A stretch of 64,000 nt of DNA. It comes from Acidobacteriota bacterium (GTDB lineage: Bacteria; Acidobacteriota; Vicinamibacteria; Vicinamibacterales; Fen-181). This document shows, piece by piece, positions 30,901-39,317 of the stretch. The notes under the pieces are model-generated. The model made no database searches and was not told the origin of the DNA. It saw nothing but the letters and a program-made list of their open reading frames with translations. Each line of letters begins with the position of its first letter. Position 1 is the stretch's first letter. The position numbers and the translations under genes were made by a program. The stretch spans positions 35,703-99,702 of the forward strand of contig PMZR01000043.1 in the NCBI GenBank assembly GCA_003170135.1, in the 5' to 3' direction.

Positions 30901-31464
30901 ATGAAACGACACTTGCGTTCGCTCCTCGTTGTAGCGTCGGCGCTGGTCATCCTCGGCACGCTATCCGGCCAGGCGCTCGCGAAGCATGCTGGACCGACGC
31001 GATCGCCGGCCGCGGTCGCTCCGGCCGGTCACGGTGCCGTCGCCATCGGTCAGGCGAAGACGGCCGACAACGGCGACACGATCGTCTACATCACGAAGAC
31101 CGGGAAGAAGTACCACGCGGACGGTTGCCGCTCGCTCGCCAAGAGCCGGATCCCGATCAAGCTCCGGGACGCCGTGGCGCGCGGCTTTACCGCGTGCTCG
31201 ATCTGCAAGCCGCCGGCGCTGACAGCGGGTCAGGAGGCTGCCGTCCCTCCGACGGCAGCACCGCCGGCGCCGGCGGCTCGCACGGCCCCCGCGCAGGACA
31301 ACGGCGACGTCACGGTCTACATCACGAAGACGGGCGCGAAGTACCATCGGGCCGGCTGTCGGTCGCTGGCTAAGAGCAGCATTCCGATCAAGCTACGCGA
31401 GGCCGTGGCGAAGGGCTACAGCGCCTGCAAGCTGTGCAATCCGCCCGCGTTGACGAAGAAGTAG
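30901..31464 (+). CDS. Secreted protein with two KYHxxGC zinc-type repeats
   Basis: A 187-residue protein with a signal peptide (MKRHLRSLLVVASALVILGT, cleavage near ALAKH) and two ~45-residue repeats that share VYITKTGKKYH, GCRSLAKS, IPIKLRDAV and AC-x2-C; each offers one His and three Cys for a metal. A Pro/Ala linker separates them. It is preceded by an AACAGGGGAACGTC leader. Similar domains are fused to DNA-binding or nuclease proteins elsewhere; here they are exported. It belongs to the cargo region. Confidence 0.6.
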   Translation: MKRHLRSLLVVASALVILGTLSGQALAKHAGPTRSPAAVAPAGHGAVAIGQAKTADNGDTIVYITKTGKKYHADGCRSLAKSRIPIKLRDAVARGFTACSICKPPALTAGQEAAVPPTAAPPAPAARTAPAQDNGDVTVYITKTGAKYHRAGCRSLAKSSIPIKLREAVAKGYSACKLCNPPALTKK

Positions 31465-31473
31465 CGGCCGATC

Positions 31474-32274
31474 ATGAACAACGAAACGGCGGGTGCCGAC
31501 ACACAGAGCGCGCCGCGCAAGACGCCATTGCCTTGGTGGAGAAGCCTGACGGTTCAGATCGTCAGCCTTGCTCTGGGCCTAGGTGGCATCGCCGCCACTG
31601 CGCTCACATACTATTTCCCTCCACGGCCCCGGCCTGTCTTCATGATCGATTCCGTTCGCGCAACTCTCGTCGACGCCGAGCGGGACACCGGCTTGACCCT
31701 GCTGTTCAAGGACCGACCTTTGCCACCTGGCTCGAAAATCACCGCGGTGCGAGTCTATTTCTGGAACGCGGGGCGCAGTCCGATATGGGCCAACGACGTC
31801 CTGCTGCCGGTGCAGTTGGACGTGATGGACGGCGCCGAGATCCTCTCGACGAAGGTCTTGAAGCCCTCGCGACAGGAGATCGGTCTCCGTGTCGAGACGG
31901 ATGCGCGCCGGGTTGTGCTGGGGTTCAAGGTCCTGGAACCAAATGACGGGACGACGATCCAGGTCTTGCTCCTTGGCACTCCGTCTGCCCGCCTTTCAGC
32001 TGCCGGTTCGGTAGTGGGCGTCGGTTCGCCGATAGTCATTACCCAGGGGGCTTCTGAGAACGATGGCTCTTTAGCCAAGGCTTTCTTCATGACGCTCGTA
32101 GGTATTCTGGCTGGCGTTGCTGGCTTCACTCGAGCCACCTGGGTCACCCCCCTTCCCGGACGCAGACAGCGCGCCCTGCTGTACGTGACCGCGACGGTCA
32201 CTACACTGTGCGGCATCATGCTGCTAGTGGTGTTGTTCTTACTGCAGACGACTCCACCGCAGCGATTGCTCTAG
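31474..32274 (+). CDS. Three-helix membrane protein of unknown function
   Basis: A 266-residue protein with one N-terminal membrane helix (TVQIVSLALGLGGIAATALT), a periplasmic or cytoplasmic beta domain (~55-190) and two C-terminal helices (FFMTLVGILAGVAGFTRATW and VTATVTTLCGIMLLVVLFLL). It starts ten bases after the previous stop. Not a recognised family; the architecture is that of many accessory or defence-associated membrane proteins, but there is no effector motif to show that. Confidence 0.55.
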   Translation: MNNETAGADTQSAPRKTPLPWWRSLTVQIVSLALGLGGIAATALTYYFPPRPRPVFMIDSVRATLVDAERDTGLTLLFKDRPLPPGSKITAVRVYFWNAGRSPIWANDVLLPVQLDVMDGAEILSTKVLKPSRQEIGLRVETDARRVVLGFKVLEPNDGTTIQVLLLGTPSARLSAAGSVVGVGSPIVITQGASENDGSLAKAFFMTLVGILAGVAGFTRATWVTPLPGRRQRALLYVTATVTTLCGIMLLVVLFLLQTTPPQRLL

Positions 32275-32295
32275 TCGACGGAACCGAGATGACGA

Positions 32296-32523
32296 ATGAC
32301 GAGCGCTGACACGGTCCTGTGGACGCTGACGAAGAACGGTCACCGCATGGAGGCCGTACAGCGCGTCGTTCGGGATCTCGGCCTCGAGCTCCGGTTCTCG
32401 ATCGATGGCGAACTGTATCACTCGCAGATCTACCGCAACGGCGGGGACCTGCTCGACGCGGCCAAGGCGAAACGCGTTGATGCCGAGGCGAAGGGATGGA
32501 CAGCGCCGCCGTCAGCCGGCTGA
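32296..32523 (+). CDS. Small hypothetical protein
   Basis: A 75-residue alpha/beta protein (MTSADTVLWTLTKNGHRMEA, 'LGLELRFSIDGELYHSQIYR'). It begins 21 bases after the membrane protein, on the same strand, and converges with the CheY-like gene. No family recognised. Confidence 0.4.
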   Translation: MTSADTVLWTLTKNGHRMEAVQRVVRDLGLELRFSIDGELYHSQIYRNGGDLLDAAKAKRVDAEAKGWTAPPSAG

Positions 32524-32528
32524 CGCGG

Positions 32529-32921
32529 CTACCGGCGGATCAATCTGCGCACCGCACGGATCAGCTCGTCGACCGTGAGCGGCTTCGTCAGGACAAGGTC
32601 GGCGCCCGCGTCCTTCGCCGCGGCGAGACCTGGCGCGTCGACCCAGGAGGTGACCACGAGAATCGGCACGGTCTCCATCCCGGAAAGCGATCGCAGGCGA
32701 CTGCAGATCTCGGCGCCAGGCGCGTCGGGCAAGGCGAGTTCGGTCACGACGAGGTCGGGGGTCACGCGCGCGATGGCCGCCTGCGCCTCCGCCGCGGTCG
32801 CCACGGCGATCGGACGGCAGTGGATCAAGCGTAGGACGCTCTTCCACATCTGGCGTGTGTCAGCGTGGGGCTCGATGACGAGGACGATCGGACGACGACG
32901 ACGCGACGACGGGGATTGCAT
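32529..32921 (-). CDS. CheY-like receiver domain protein with Glu in place of phospho-Asp
   Basis: A 130-residue stand-alone receiver from the ATG at 32921. The fold is complete: IVLVIEPHADTRQMW, 'TPDLVVTELALPD', PILVVTSW, 'GADLVLTKPL'. Spacing to CheY places Glu61 at the phospho-acceptor, Thr91 and Lys113 at the conserved switch residues. Glu mimics phospho-Asp, so the protein may be locked on. It is the only minus-strand gene in this plus-strand cargo region and has no kinase beside it. It could be host-derived or act on a host two-component pathway. Confidence 0.8.
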   Translation of the reverse strand: MQSPSSRRRRPIVLVIEPHADTRQMWKSVLRLIHCRPIAVATAAEAQAAIARVTPDLVVTELALPDAPGAEICSRLRSLSGMETVPILVVTSWVDAPGLAAAKDAGADLVLTKPLTVDELIRAVRRLIRR

Positions 32922-33006
32922 CCGAGATCTGATGATTGCACGGTAACGGTCGGGGCGGCGCGCTCCGTTGCACAGAATATTTGGCTGTCCGGAACGGAGG
33001 GTGTCC

Positions 33007-33285
33007 GTGACGAAGACCGAGTCGTGGGGCATCTGCTTTCCGCTCGACGAATTCCAGGCGATGACGCCGACGGGGCGGACGCAACTATTGGACGCGCTGG
33101 CTCCGTTCGGCGCCCATCTCTCGCTCCCCCGCTGGCCCTCGCCGGCGATGTCGAGCGGGGACGTTGGTGACGTCTGCATCGCGGTGACGACGGCCGATCA
33201 AGCGGCCGCGGTGAAGCGCGTGCTGCTGTCGTTTGGCCTGTCGCGCGCGACGCTGCATCGACTCGACGAGACGGCATCGGAGTGA
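33007..33285 (+). CDS. Small hypothetical protein
   Basis: A 92-residue alpha/beta protein from a GTG at 33007 with GGAGG six bases upstream (VTKTESWGICFPLDEFQAMT). The second half 'DVCIAVTTADQAAAVKRVLL' looks like a ferredoxin-like or ACT-like strand-helix unit. It stops three bases before the DUF6680 gene, so they are likely co-transcribed. Confidence 0.5.
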   Translation: MTKTESWGICFPLDEFQAMTPTGRTQLLDALAPFGAHLSLPRWPSPAMSSGDVGDVCIAVTTADQAAAVKRVLLSFGLSRATLHRLDETASE

Positions 33286-33288
33286 CGG

Positions 33289-33819
33289 ATGAACGCCAAT
33301 TATCCGGAGGCAACCATGCTTGTGGTAAATGTTCTTGCACTTGCAATGTCGCCGCTCGTCGCCGTTCTGGTGTCCATGTACCTTCAGAGTCGGCGCGATA
33401 AGCGCAGTCAGAAGCTTTCGATCTTCAACACGTTGATGAGTACCAGAGCACCCGCGATGACCATGACGCACGAACACGTGCGCGCCCTCAACATGATCGA
33501 CTTCTCGTTCCCCGACTGTCCATCAGTGCGACAGCTGTGGCACGAGTACTTCGACATGCTATCCAATGAGGGGCTTAACAATCCGGTCGGCTGGGGACAG
33601 CGTCAGAAGAAGAAGCTCGAGATGACCGCCGAGATGGCCAAGGTTCTCGACTACGGCTCGGCGATCACTCACTTGGACGTCGATCGAGTCTATTACCCGG
33701 TCGGGTTGGGCGCTCAATCGCAGAGGTCCGACGAGATCGCCGCGGAAGTACTGCGCGTCTTGAAGGCTAGCGGTGGAGTCCAATTCACACCACATAATCC
33801 ACCAGCAGCCGCCGTGTGA
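33289..33819 (+). CDS. DUF6680-family membrane protein
   Basis: A 176-residue protein. An N-terminal membrane segment (MLVVNVLALAMSPLVAVLVS) is followed by the family pattern 'LQSRRDKRSQKLSIFNTLMS', then MTHEHVRALNMIDFSFPDC and, near the end, 'MTAEMAKVLDYGSAITHLDV' with YYPVGLG. The family is widespread in bacteria and mobile elements and has no known role. Here it lies just before a YfbU gene and the integrase. Confidence 0.7.
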   Translation: MNANYPEATMLVVNVLALAMSPLVAVLVSMYLQSRRDKRSQKLSIFNTLMSTRAPAMTMTHEHVRALNMIDFSFPDCPSVRQLWHEYFDMLSNEGLNNPVGWGQRQKKKLEMTAEMAKVLDYGSAITHLDVDRVYYPVGLGAQSQRSDEIAAEVLRVLKASGGVQFTPHNPPAAAV

Positions 33820-33935
33820 CAGTGCGTGTCGCTGAAGCCGACGAACCAAGACGCCGAACGACCGGCGGAAGAAGTAGCGGACGGGAGCTCGAGACGAAGG
33901 GCTCGCACCCGCCGCAATTCACGAGGGGACGAAAG

Positions 33936-34451
33936 ATGCAACTGACTAGACTTGAGCGGCTCATGCTGGCCAACCAGTACCGCATGCTGGAGGTGCTCGT
34001 CCCGGACGAGGCAGACTCCTACGCCCGTTATCGCGAGGCGTTGGAGTGGGGATACGAGGCAGAATACGAGGGCATCGCGAAGAACGTCTACCCCGACGCG
34101 CTGAGCGGCGAGGCCTGCGCCGAGGTCGTGAACATCCTCGATATGTTCAGCGCGCTAAAGCGTGCCTACGGGCGACTGGACGACAAACCCGACGTGATCT
34201 GGATTGAGTTCCCGGGCTTCTCTGGGAACGACGAAACCATGCAGTTGGCGTACGCTCAGTTCTTCTGCGACAAAGGTCGATTTCAGGATCTGGACAGAGG
34301 TCCGGACAACTTCAACGGTCATATCCCGGTTCTTCCTGCTTACCGTCGAATGCTCGGCGAGTGGCTTCCGATGCCGGCCGAACAACGGTACAACTTGACG
34401 AGGGACGACATTGTGAGAATTACATCAGCCGCGCGTGACTCCGGTGCGTGA
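33936..34451 (+). CDS. YfbU-family protein
   Basis: A 171-residue protein from the ATG at 33936, with GAGGGG upstream. The start MQLTRLERLMLANQYRMLEV and then 'YREALEWGYEAEYEGI' with 'CAEVVNILDMFSALKRAYG' is the YfbU pattern along its length. YfbU has no settled biochemical role (linked to stress or cell death in E. coli). It is 116 bases after DUF6680 and 72 before the integrase, i.e. cargo next to the attachment site. Confidence 0.75.
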   Translation: MQLTRLERLMLANQYRMLEVLVPDEADSYARYREALEWGYEAEYEGIAKNVYPDALSGEACAEVVNILDMFSALKRAYGRLDDKPDVIWIEFPGFSGNDETMQLAYAQFFCDKGRFQDLDRGPDNFNGHIPVLPAYRRMLGEWLPMPAEQRYNLTRDDIVRITSAARDSGA

Positions 34452-34523
34452 GAACGGAGCCGCCAAACAGCTGAAGAGGGCGCGCCTGCGCGCAACGAGC
34501 GGGCCCGGCCGGAGGCCTGGCAG

Positions 34524-35840
34524 ATGACCGTCTACCGCCCAGACGACCGCGCCGCGTACCGCTACGACTTCTGGTACAGGGGCCAGCGCCACGTCGGGTC
34601 GACTGGCCAGCACCGGAAGGATCTCGCCGACACCTTCGAATCGGACCTCAAGCGGAAGCTCCGGGAGCGCGCTGGCGGGATGCCGATGGATCCGGCCGAC
34701 ACGCCTCGCTTCCAGGACTGGGCCGAGACGTACTACGCGCACGCGCAGAAGCGGGTCACCAGGCCGGAGCGGATCGACGACCTACTGCGCGTCGTGCTCC
34801 GCTTCTGGGGCGCGAGGCCGGAGCGCGAACACGGGAAGATCAAGATCGTCGAAGGCGAGCCGTACCACGACCTACACCTGGGCGACGTCGTCGCGGACCC
34901 GATGTGGATCGTGCGCTTCGAGGACTGGCTCGACGCACGCCCGATCCCCATCTCTGGGCAGACGAAGAACCAGTACCGGTCGGTCGTCTCCCAGATGTTC
35001 GCCCTGGCCGCCTCGCCGGCGCATCGAAAGCGCACGGGCATCATCACGAACCCACTGGCCGGCATCGCCCGGGACAGCCAGGTCGAGCGCACGACGATCG
35101 TCACCGTGGAGGAGCTCCGGCGCTGGCTCGCGCACGCCAGCTACCACGTCCGCCTGGCCATCGCGATCGCGGCGCTCGCGCCGAAGCTGCGCCTGGCGAA
35201 CGTGCTCGCGCTCACCTGGCGAGATCATCTCGACCCCGCGCTGCAGTACATCACCGTGATGCAGCACAAGACGGTGCGGGCGACAGGGCGGCCGCTCGTC
35301 GTGCCGATCGTCCCGCAGCTGCGCCAGATCCTCGAGGATGCGCGACGTCGGAACCGCGGCGAGTACGTCGTCGCGTATCGCGGCCGCCCTTTGGCCTCCA
35401 TCCGCGGCGGTCTCGACGGCGCCGCGACCAGGGCGGGCCTGCACTACGGCCTCAAGGACGGGATCACGTTCCACACGATCCGCCACGCGATGGCGACGCT
35501 GCTCGCCGAACTACGGGAGCCCGAAGCGATCCGCAAGGAACTCATGGGCCACGTGCGCATCGAGACGACGCAGCGCTACACGCACCTCCGACCGATGCAC
35601 CAGGTGGCCCCGCTCGAGCGGCTATCGGACGCGATGCCGATCGCCGACCTGGTCACGAATCCGCGCCGGCGCGCGCTCTCCAAGGGCTCCCTCCTCGACC
35701 TGCCGCCTGGTGGGAAAAACGGTGGGACTGCCTCCGAGACTGACGGGGAAACACTGGGAAAACGGGGGAATAGCGAGAAGGCGAAACCGGAGGCCGAATC
35801 GGTCGATTCAGGCCAGAAAACCCGGCGAAAGTCGCGCTAG
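34524..35840 (+). CDS. int: Tyrosine-type phage integrase
   Basis: A 438-residue recombinase. N-terminal arm-binding/core-binding region (~1-190), then a catalytic domain with the Arg in LAPKLRLANVLALTW, the His-x2-Arg box in FHTIRHAMATLL, and GHVRIETTQRYTHL with the nucleophilic Tyr. Core spacing is that of lambda-type integrases. The C-terminal ~60 residues are polar and low-complexity. The gene ends ten bases before the tRNA fragment at 35851, which is the site it should act on. Confidence 0.92.
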   Translation: MTVYRPDDRAAYRYDFWYRGQRHVGSTGQHRKDLADTFESDLKRKLRERAGGMPMDPADTPRFQDWAETYYAHAQKRVTRPERIDDLLRVVLRFWGARPEREHGKIKIVEGEPYHDLHLGDVVADPMWIVRFEDWLDARPIPISGQTKNQYRSVVSQMFALAASPAHRKRTGIITNPLAGIARDSQVERTTIVTVEELRRWLAHASYHVRLAIAIAALAPKLRLANVLALTWRDHLDPALQYITVMQHKTVRATGRPLVVPIVPQLRQILEDARRRNRGEYVVAYRGRPLASIRGGLDGAATRAGLHYGLKDGITFHTIRHAMATLLAELREPEAIRKELMGHVRIETTQRYTHLRPMHQVAPLERLSDAMPIADLVTNPRRRALSKGSLLDLPPGGKNGGTASETDGETLGKRGNSEKAKPEAESVDSGQKTRRKSR

Positions 35841-35850
35841 CCGTGGCCCC

Positions 35851-35905
35851 TTGAGGGGCTGGCACTCGCAAGAGCGTGGGGGTTCGAATCCCCCCTTCCG
35901 CACCA
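35851..35905 (+). tRNA. attR: 3' half of tRNA-Leu(GAG) starting in the anticodon loop
   Basis: The sequence reads anticodon loop TTGAGGG (anticodon GAG at 35853-35855), the 3' anticodon strand GCTGG, a long variable arm (CACTCGCAAGAGCG), the T-arm GGGGGTTCGAATCCCCC, the acceptor strand CTTCCGC, A73 and encoded CCA (35903-35905). The 5' half is missing: bases 35846-35850 (GCCCC) do not pair with GCTGG and no D-arm lies upstream. This is the 3' remnant expected after integrase crossover in the anticodon loop; the intact tRNA should lie at the prophage's left end. Confidence 0.88.
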
Positions 35906-36058
35906 ACCTTCGCTCGCCTGCGGAATCTCCGCTGTTCCTCGGCGAGCTTCGGTTGGCAAGCCAGGCGAGCCCGATCCAACACCCCCCCATCAGGCCACCC
36001 GAAGGTTGTCCCGCCGTAGCAACGCGAGGAACGCGTCACGCCGCCGCAGGCTGCTCCG

Positions 36059-36295
36059 TCACCTCTTCCCGCGTGTCGACCCATGCCTGTTCGCGGTGGC
36101 CCTGACGTGCGCTGTGAGTTCCGCGACCTGCTGTTCGAGCGATGCGATCCGTTTCAGCTTGACGTCCTGCTCATGACGCATCTCGATCAGGAGGGCTTCC
36201 ATTCGCGCCAGACACCTCCCGATCGGTTGCACGACGGCGACGACAGCCGAAACTCTTCGACGTCGAAGAGTGTTCACCTTTGCCATTACGCGCAC
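36059..36295 (-). CDS. Small coiled-coil protein
   Basis: A 78-residue protein, with one long helix (LARMEALLIEMRHEQDVKLK, 'RIASLEQQVAELTAHVRATA') of heptad character. It lies alone in the 490-base stretch between attR and the first plus-strand host gene; no other feature is seen in that stretch. Could be real or a chance frame. Confidence 0.35.
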   Translation of the reverse strand: MRVMAKVNTLRRRRVSAVVAVVQPIGRCLARMEALLIEMRHEQDVKLKRIASLEQQVAELTAHVRATANRHGSTRGKR

Positions 36296-36393
36296 TCTAG
36301 CCGCAGTGACGAGCCAGCCGATGTGCTGTTTTGCACACGGCCGATCGGAGAGCCAGACGAGTCCGCTACGTGCAACATGCTATCCTCGAGATG

Positions 36394-36729
36394 ATGGGTA
36401 CTGTCCTCTACGGGTGGACGCTGGATCATGGTTCTGCACCGCGCCGCCACTTTCACCGCATGCTACACGTCATGGCCCTCTGGGTGGTCGGGTACGCGCG
36501 CGGCCCCTATCGTGTCCCCACGACCCTGAGTGTCGCGGTGTTCCTGGGCTTCCTCTTCGCCGCCATCTCCATCGCCGTCTACATGCCGGTACTGCTCGGG
36601 GCCAGGCGGGTCGTGCAAGCGATGCGAGCGCGGCTGGTGCTGTCGATGCTCGGCGCGGCCCTGTTCCCGCTCCCCTTGCTCGCCTTACCGCTCCTCCAGG
36701 GACAGATCGGACCCACGCGCTCGAGGTAA
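36394..36729 (+). CDS. Small two-helix membrane protein
   Basis: A 111-residue protein from the ATG at 36394. It has two hydrophobic helices (LSVAVFLGFLFAAISIAVYM and LSMLGAALFPLPLLALPLLQ). No family recognised; the first chromosomal gene after the prophage. No strong ribosome site is seen, so confidence is moderate. Confidence 0.45.
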   Translation: MGTVLYGWTLDHGSAPRRHFHRMLHVMALWVVGYARGPYRVPTTLSVAVFLGFLFAAISIAVYMPVLLGARRVVQAMRARLVLSMLGAALFPLPLLALPLLQGQIGPTRSR

Positions 36730-36875
36730 GACAGGCGAGCCAGCAGCTTGCTGATGTAGGCGTAGGTGATCGCCCAGATCGTGAAGGCACACCCGGTCTC
36801 GAACGATCACACGGATGGGATGGCTCTCGCCGCTCGCTGCCTGAGCCGTTGCCAGAACGCGCCGAACGGAACGCG

Positions 36876-37769
36876 TCAGCCGCCGGAGCCGGCCGGACGC
36901 GCGATCGTGTCGGGCGTCGCGCGGTACCCCGTTCGCGTGCGGACGTCGAGTCGTCCCTCCCCTTTCGCCACCACCGTGATCTTCCGGAACGAGCCGTCGA
37001 GCGCCGGATTCGACGGCGTGTAGGCCAGCGTGTACTGGGTGCGAATCTGCCGCGCCAGATCGAGCGCCACATCGCCGATCTCGTCGAGCGTACCCGGGTA
37101 GCAGGCGACGCCGCCGGTCGAGCGCGTCAGATCGTCGAGCGCGTGCCGCGCGCCGTGCGCGGTCGTCTCGCCAAGCAGCCCGATCGCGTAGATGACGATG
37201 TCGCGCTGCTGGGCGTAGGCGCGGATTTCGTCGAGCGGCGTGTCGCTGGCGTTGTCGATCCCGTCGGTCACGATGACGAGCGCCCGCCTGTCGCGGGTGC
37301 CGTGCTGGTCGAGGTACCGCTCGGCGCCAGCGAGAGCGTCGCGCATCGCCGTCCCGCCGATCGAATCGAGGCGCGCGATACCCGCCTCGAGCCGCACCGG
37401 GTCGCTCGTGAACGGGACGTCGATTCTCGGCGTGTCCGCGAAGTTCACGACGAAGGTCTCGTCCTGCGGATTCGAGGCGCGGGCAAACGCGAGGGCGGCC
37501 GCCTCGACCTTTTGTCGCTTCGACCGCATGCTCCCGCTGTTGTCAATCACCAGGCCGAGCGAGACCGGCACATCGTCGGCGCGAAAGATCGCGATGGTCT
37601 GTCGCTGGCCGTTCTCGAACACGGCGAACGCGTCCCGCGAGAGACCGGTGACGATCTCGCCGCGGCCGTTGCGCACGGTCGCGTGCAGCACGACCAGGCG
37701 CGTCGAGGTGTGGAACGCGGGCGCCTGCAGCGCGGCCACCATCACGAGCCAGGCGGCGGGCCGCGTCAT
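36876..37769 (-). CDS. Exported VWA-domain protein (acidobacterial VWFA-related type)
   Basis: A 297-residue protein from the ATG at 37769. It has a signal-like N-terminus (MTRPAAWLVMVAALQAPAFH), then a strand domain (VTGLSRDAFAVFENGQRQTI) and a VWA domain with MIDAS residues DNSGSM (~residue 76), a Thr in the middle strand and TDGIDNAS. This combination of short N-domain plus VWA is a common acidobacterial family of unknown role. It overlaps the following gene's stop by one base, so the two are an operon. Confidence 0.75.
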   Translation of the reverse strand: MTRPAAWLVMVAALQAPAFHTSTRLVVLHATVRNGRGEIVTGLSRDAFAVFENGQRQTIAIFRADDVPVSLGLVIDNSGSMRSKRQKVEAAALAFARASNPQDETFVVNFADTPRIDVPFTSDPVRLEAGIARLDSIGGTAMRDALAGAERYLDQHGTRDRRALVIVTDGIDNASDTPLDEIRAYAQQRDIVIYAIGLLGETTAHGARHALDDLTRSTGGVACYPGTLDEIGDVALDLARQIRTQYTLAYTPSNPALDGSFRKITVVAKGEGRLDVRTRTGYRATPDTIARPAGSGG

Positions 37770-39163
37770 CACGATGAGGGCTTTCGCGAGGGTCCCGGCG
37801 CGAGCTGCACCTGGATGGGCGTGTCGGCCGGGAACGACACGTCGCGGCCCTTGCCGAAGACCGCGCCGTACACGGTGCGCACGGTGCCGACGGCGGCCAG
37901 CACGATCCCGACCGGGCGCGACGCGAAGCTCAGCGCGGTGCCCGCCAGACTCCAACCCAGGAAGCCGCCGACGCCGCGCGATCCCACGTTGCCAGAGGCC
38001 GGCGCCGGCAGCGAGTCGTTCGCGTCGCCGTCCATTCGCCGGTCGCCGCGATCGAACAACGCCCGCATCGACATCACCGCGAGCGCTGGCGCGATGAACC
38101 GCGCCTTGCTGTTGGTCGCGCGCGCGCCGCCTTCCTCGTCGACGGCAATGCGGTCGCTCTCGTTCACCTGCACCGAATAGAGCGAGGCCAGCAGCGTCGT
38201 GGCATCGGCGCCCGGCACACGCACCGATTGGAAGAGGAACCGCAGCTGGCCGTTGCGGTGGAAGCGTCTCGCCTTCCTGACCAAGGTCACGGTTCCGCCA
38301 AGTTCGGCGCCCTCGGGCAGGATGAGCCGATTGTCGGCCGACAGGACCGGCTGCGTGACGATGGCGGCAATCGTCGCGCCTTTGAGGGTCGCGGCCGACG
38401 TGACGCCGGCAACGAGTCGCGCGGTCAGGATCGATTCAGGCGCCGGCGCGGTGCCTTCGGGCGCACGCGCGAGCGGCGGCTGCGTGTCGAAGTCGAGGGG
38501 AACCGCGAGCTTCGCGTCATAGACGGCGCCCTTCGCAAGGTACTGCGGATGGTACGGCAGGCGATCGATCGCGGCCGCCTTCAACCGCTCCAGCCTGCCC
38601 GGCTGCCTGACGAGGGCGACGGCGTCGCGCGCCCGCTGCGCCGCCTCCTGCCGAGCGCTGGCCACGGCCTGTCGCGCCCGATCGCCGACAGCAACTTTGT
38701 CCTCGTCTCCGGCGTTGCCCGGCCTGTCGGACGCGGCGAACCTCACCGTGACGTGCACGGTCGGCGGGCCAACGGTCGTCCGAATCGGCCGCCGGAGGCC
38801 GCCGGGAAGCACGATCGTGTCGAACTGCAAGACGACGCCGCGGTGGGGCGAGAAGTTGCCCGACAGAAGCGCCTGCACGCGCGCCGCCCGCGATGCATCC
38901 TGGAGCGCGGCGATATGTCCGAGAACGGCGACGCCCGCCGGGATCACGAGGCGGTCGTACGCGTAGATGGGTTCGATGAGCGTCGCGGCGACCGGTTGCC
39001 CGACGCGCGTGACGGCGATCCGTTTGTCGAGCGCGACGCGCAAGGGGCGGCCCGCCGCGACCACGAGCGCGACGGGTTCGGCCGCGGATTGCGCGAGCAC
39101 CGGAGCGCCAAGAGACAGAACGGCAAGGTGCGCGATCGCGACCGAACGAACGAGCGTCGCCAC
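37769..39163 (-). CDS. Exported protein of unknown function
   Basis: A 464-residue protein with a signal peptide (MATLVRSVAIAHLAVLSLGA, cleavage near VLAQS). Two regions show the beta pattern seen in VirB10/TrbI-like barrels (VTRVGQPVAATLIEPIYAYD ... LVIPAGVAVLGHI, and LILPEGAELGGTVTLVRKAR). It lies in an operon with the VWA protein downstream. Divergent from ftsH. A periplasmic structural or scaffold role is possible; no enzyme motif is seen. Confidence 0.55.
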   Translation of the reverse strand: MATLVRSVAIAHLAVLSLGAPVLAQSAAEPVALVVAAGRPLRVALDKRIAVTRVGQPVAATLIEPIYAYDRLVIPAGVAVLGHIAALQDASRAARVQALLSGNFSPHRGVVLQFDTIVLPGGLRRPIRTTVGPPTVHVTVRFAASDRPGNAGDEDKVAVGDRARQAVASARQEAAQRARDAVALVRQPGRLERLKAAAIDRLPYHPQYLAKGAVYDAKLAVPLDFDTQPPLARAPEGTAPAPESILTARLVAGVTSAATLKGATIAAIVTQPVLSADNRLILPEGAELGGTVTLVRKARRFHRNGQLRFLFQSVRVPGADATTLLASLYSVQVNESDRIAVDEEGGARATNSKARFIAPALAVMSMRALFDRGDRRMDGDANDSLPAPASGNVGSRGVGGFLGWSLAGTALSFASRPVGIVLAAVGTVRTVYGAVFGKGRDVSFPADTPIQVQLAPGPSRKPSS

Positions 39164-39317
39164 GGGTCACCACTCTTTTCAGGCAGGTAAACCCATTGTA
39201 CGCGGGATTCGCGGCACGTTATCTCATCAGGAACGCCAACCGCGGGATCGCGTCGGTTGACGCGCTGTTCAGAACGAGACACGTGTCGGGCGTCCAAGCC
39301 GAGTAGGCTGGAGTCCT

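Larger units (their letters stand above)
1..35905. mobile_element. Integrated temperate prophage (right part; left end outside window)
   Basis: The block runs from head genes at the window edge through terminase, replication/recombination and immunity genes to a tyrosine integrase, and stops at a tRNA-Leu 3' fragment at 35851-35905. Beyond it gene content changes at once to housekeeping chromosomal genes. The head module resembles phage Mu (protease I type, Mu gp29/MuF type), but the element carries a site-specific integrase and a tRNA attachment site, so it is not a transposing Mu. Tail and lysis genes are not seen and should lie left of base 1, together with attL and an intact tRNA-Leu. Confidence 0.93.

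Noticed and set aside
35841..35905. Complete tRNA gene
   Set aside because: No D-arm or 5' acceptor strand; the upstream bases cannot pair with the anticodon 3' strand. It is an attachment-site remnant.
36270..38180. 636-codon plus-strand frame over the VWA gene
   Set aside because: Opposite strand carries signal peptide, MIDAS and an operon overlap; the plus frame is Arg/Gly-rich without a domain.
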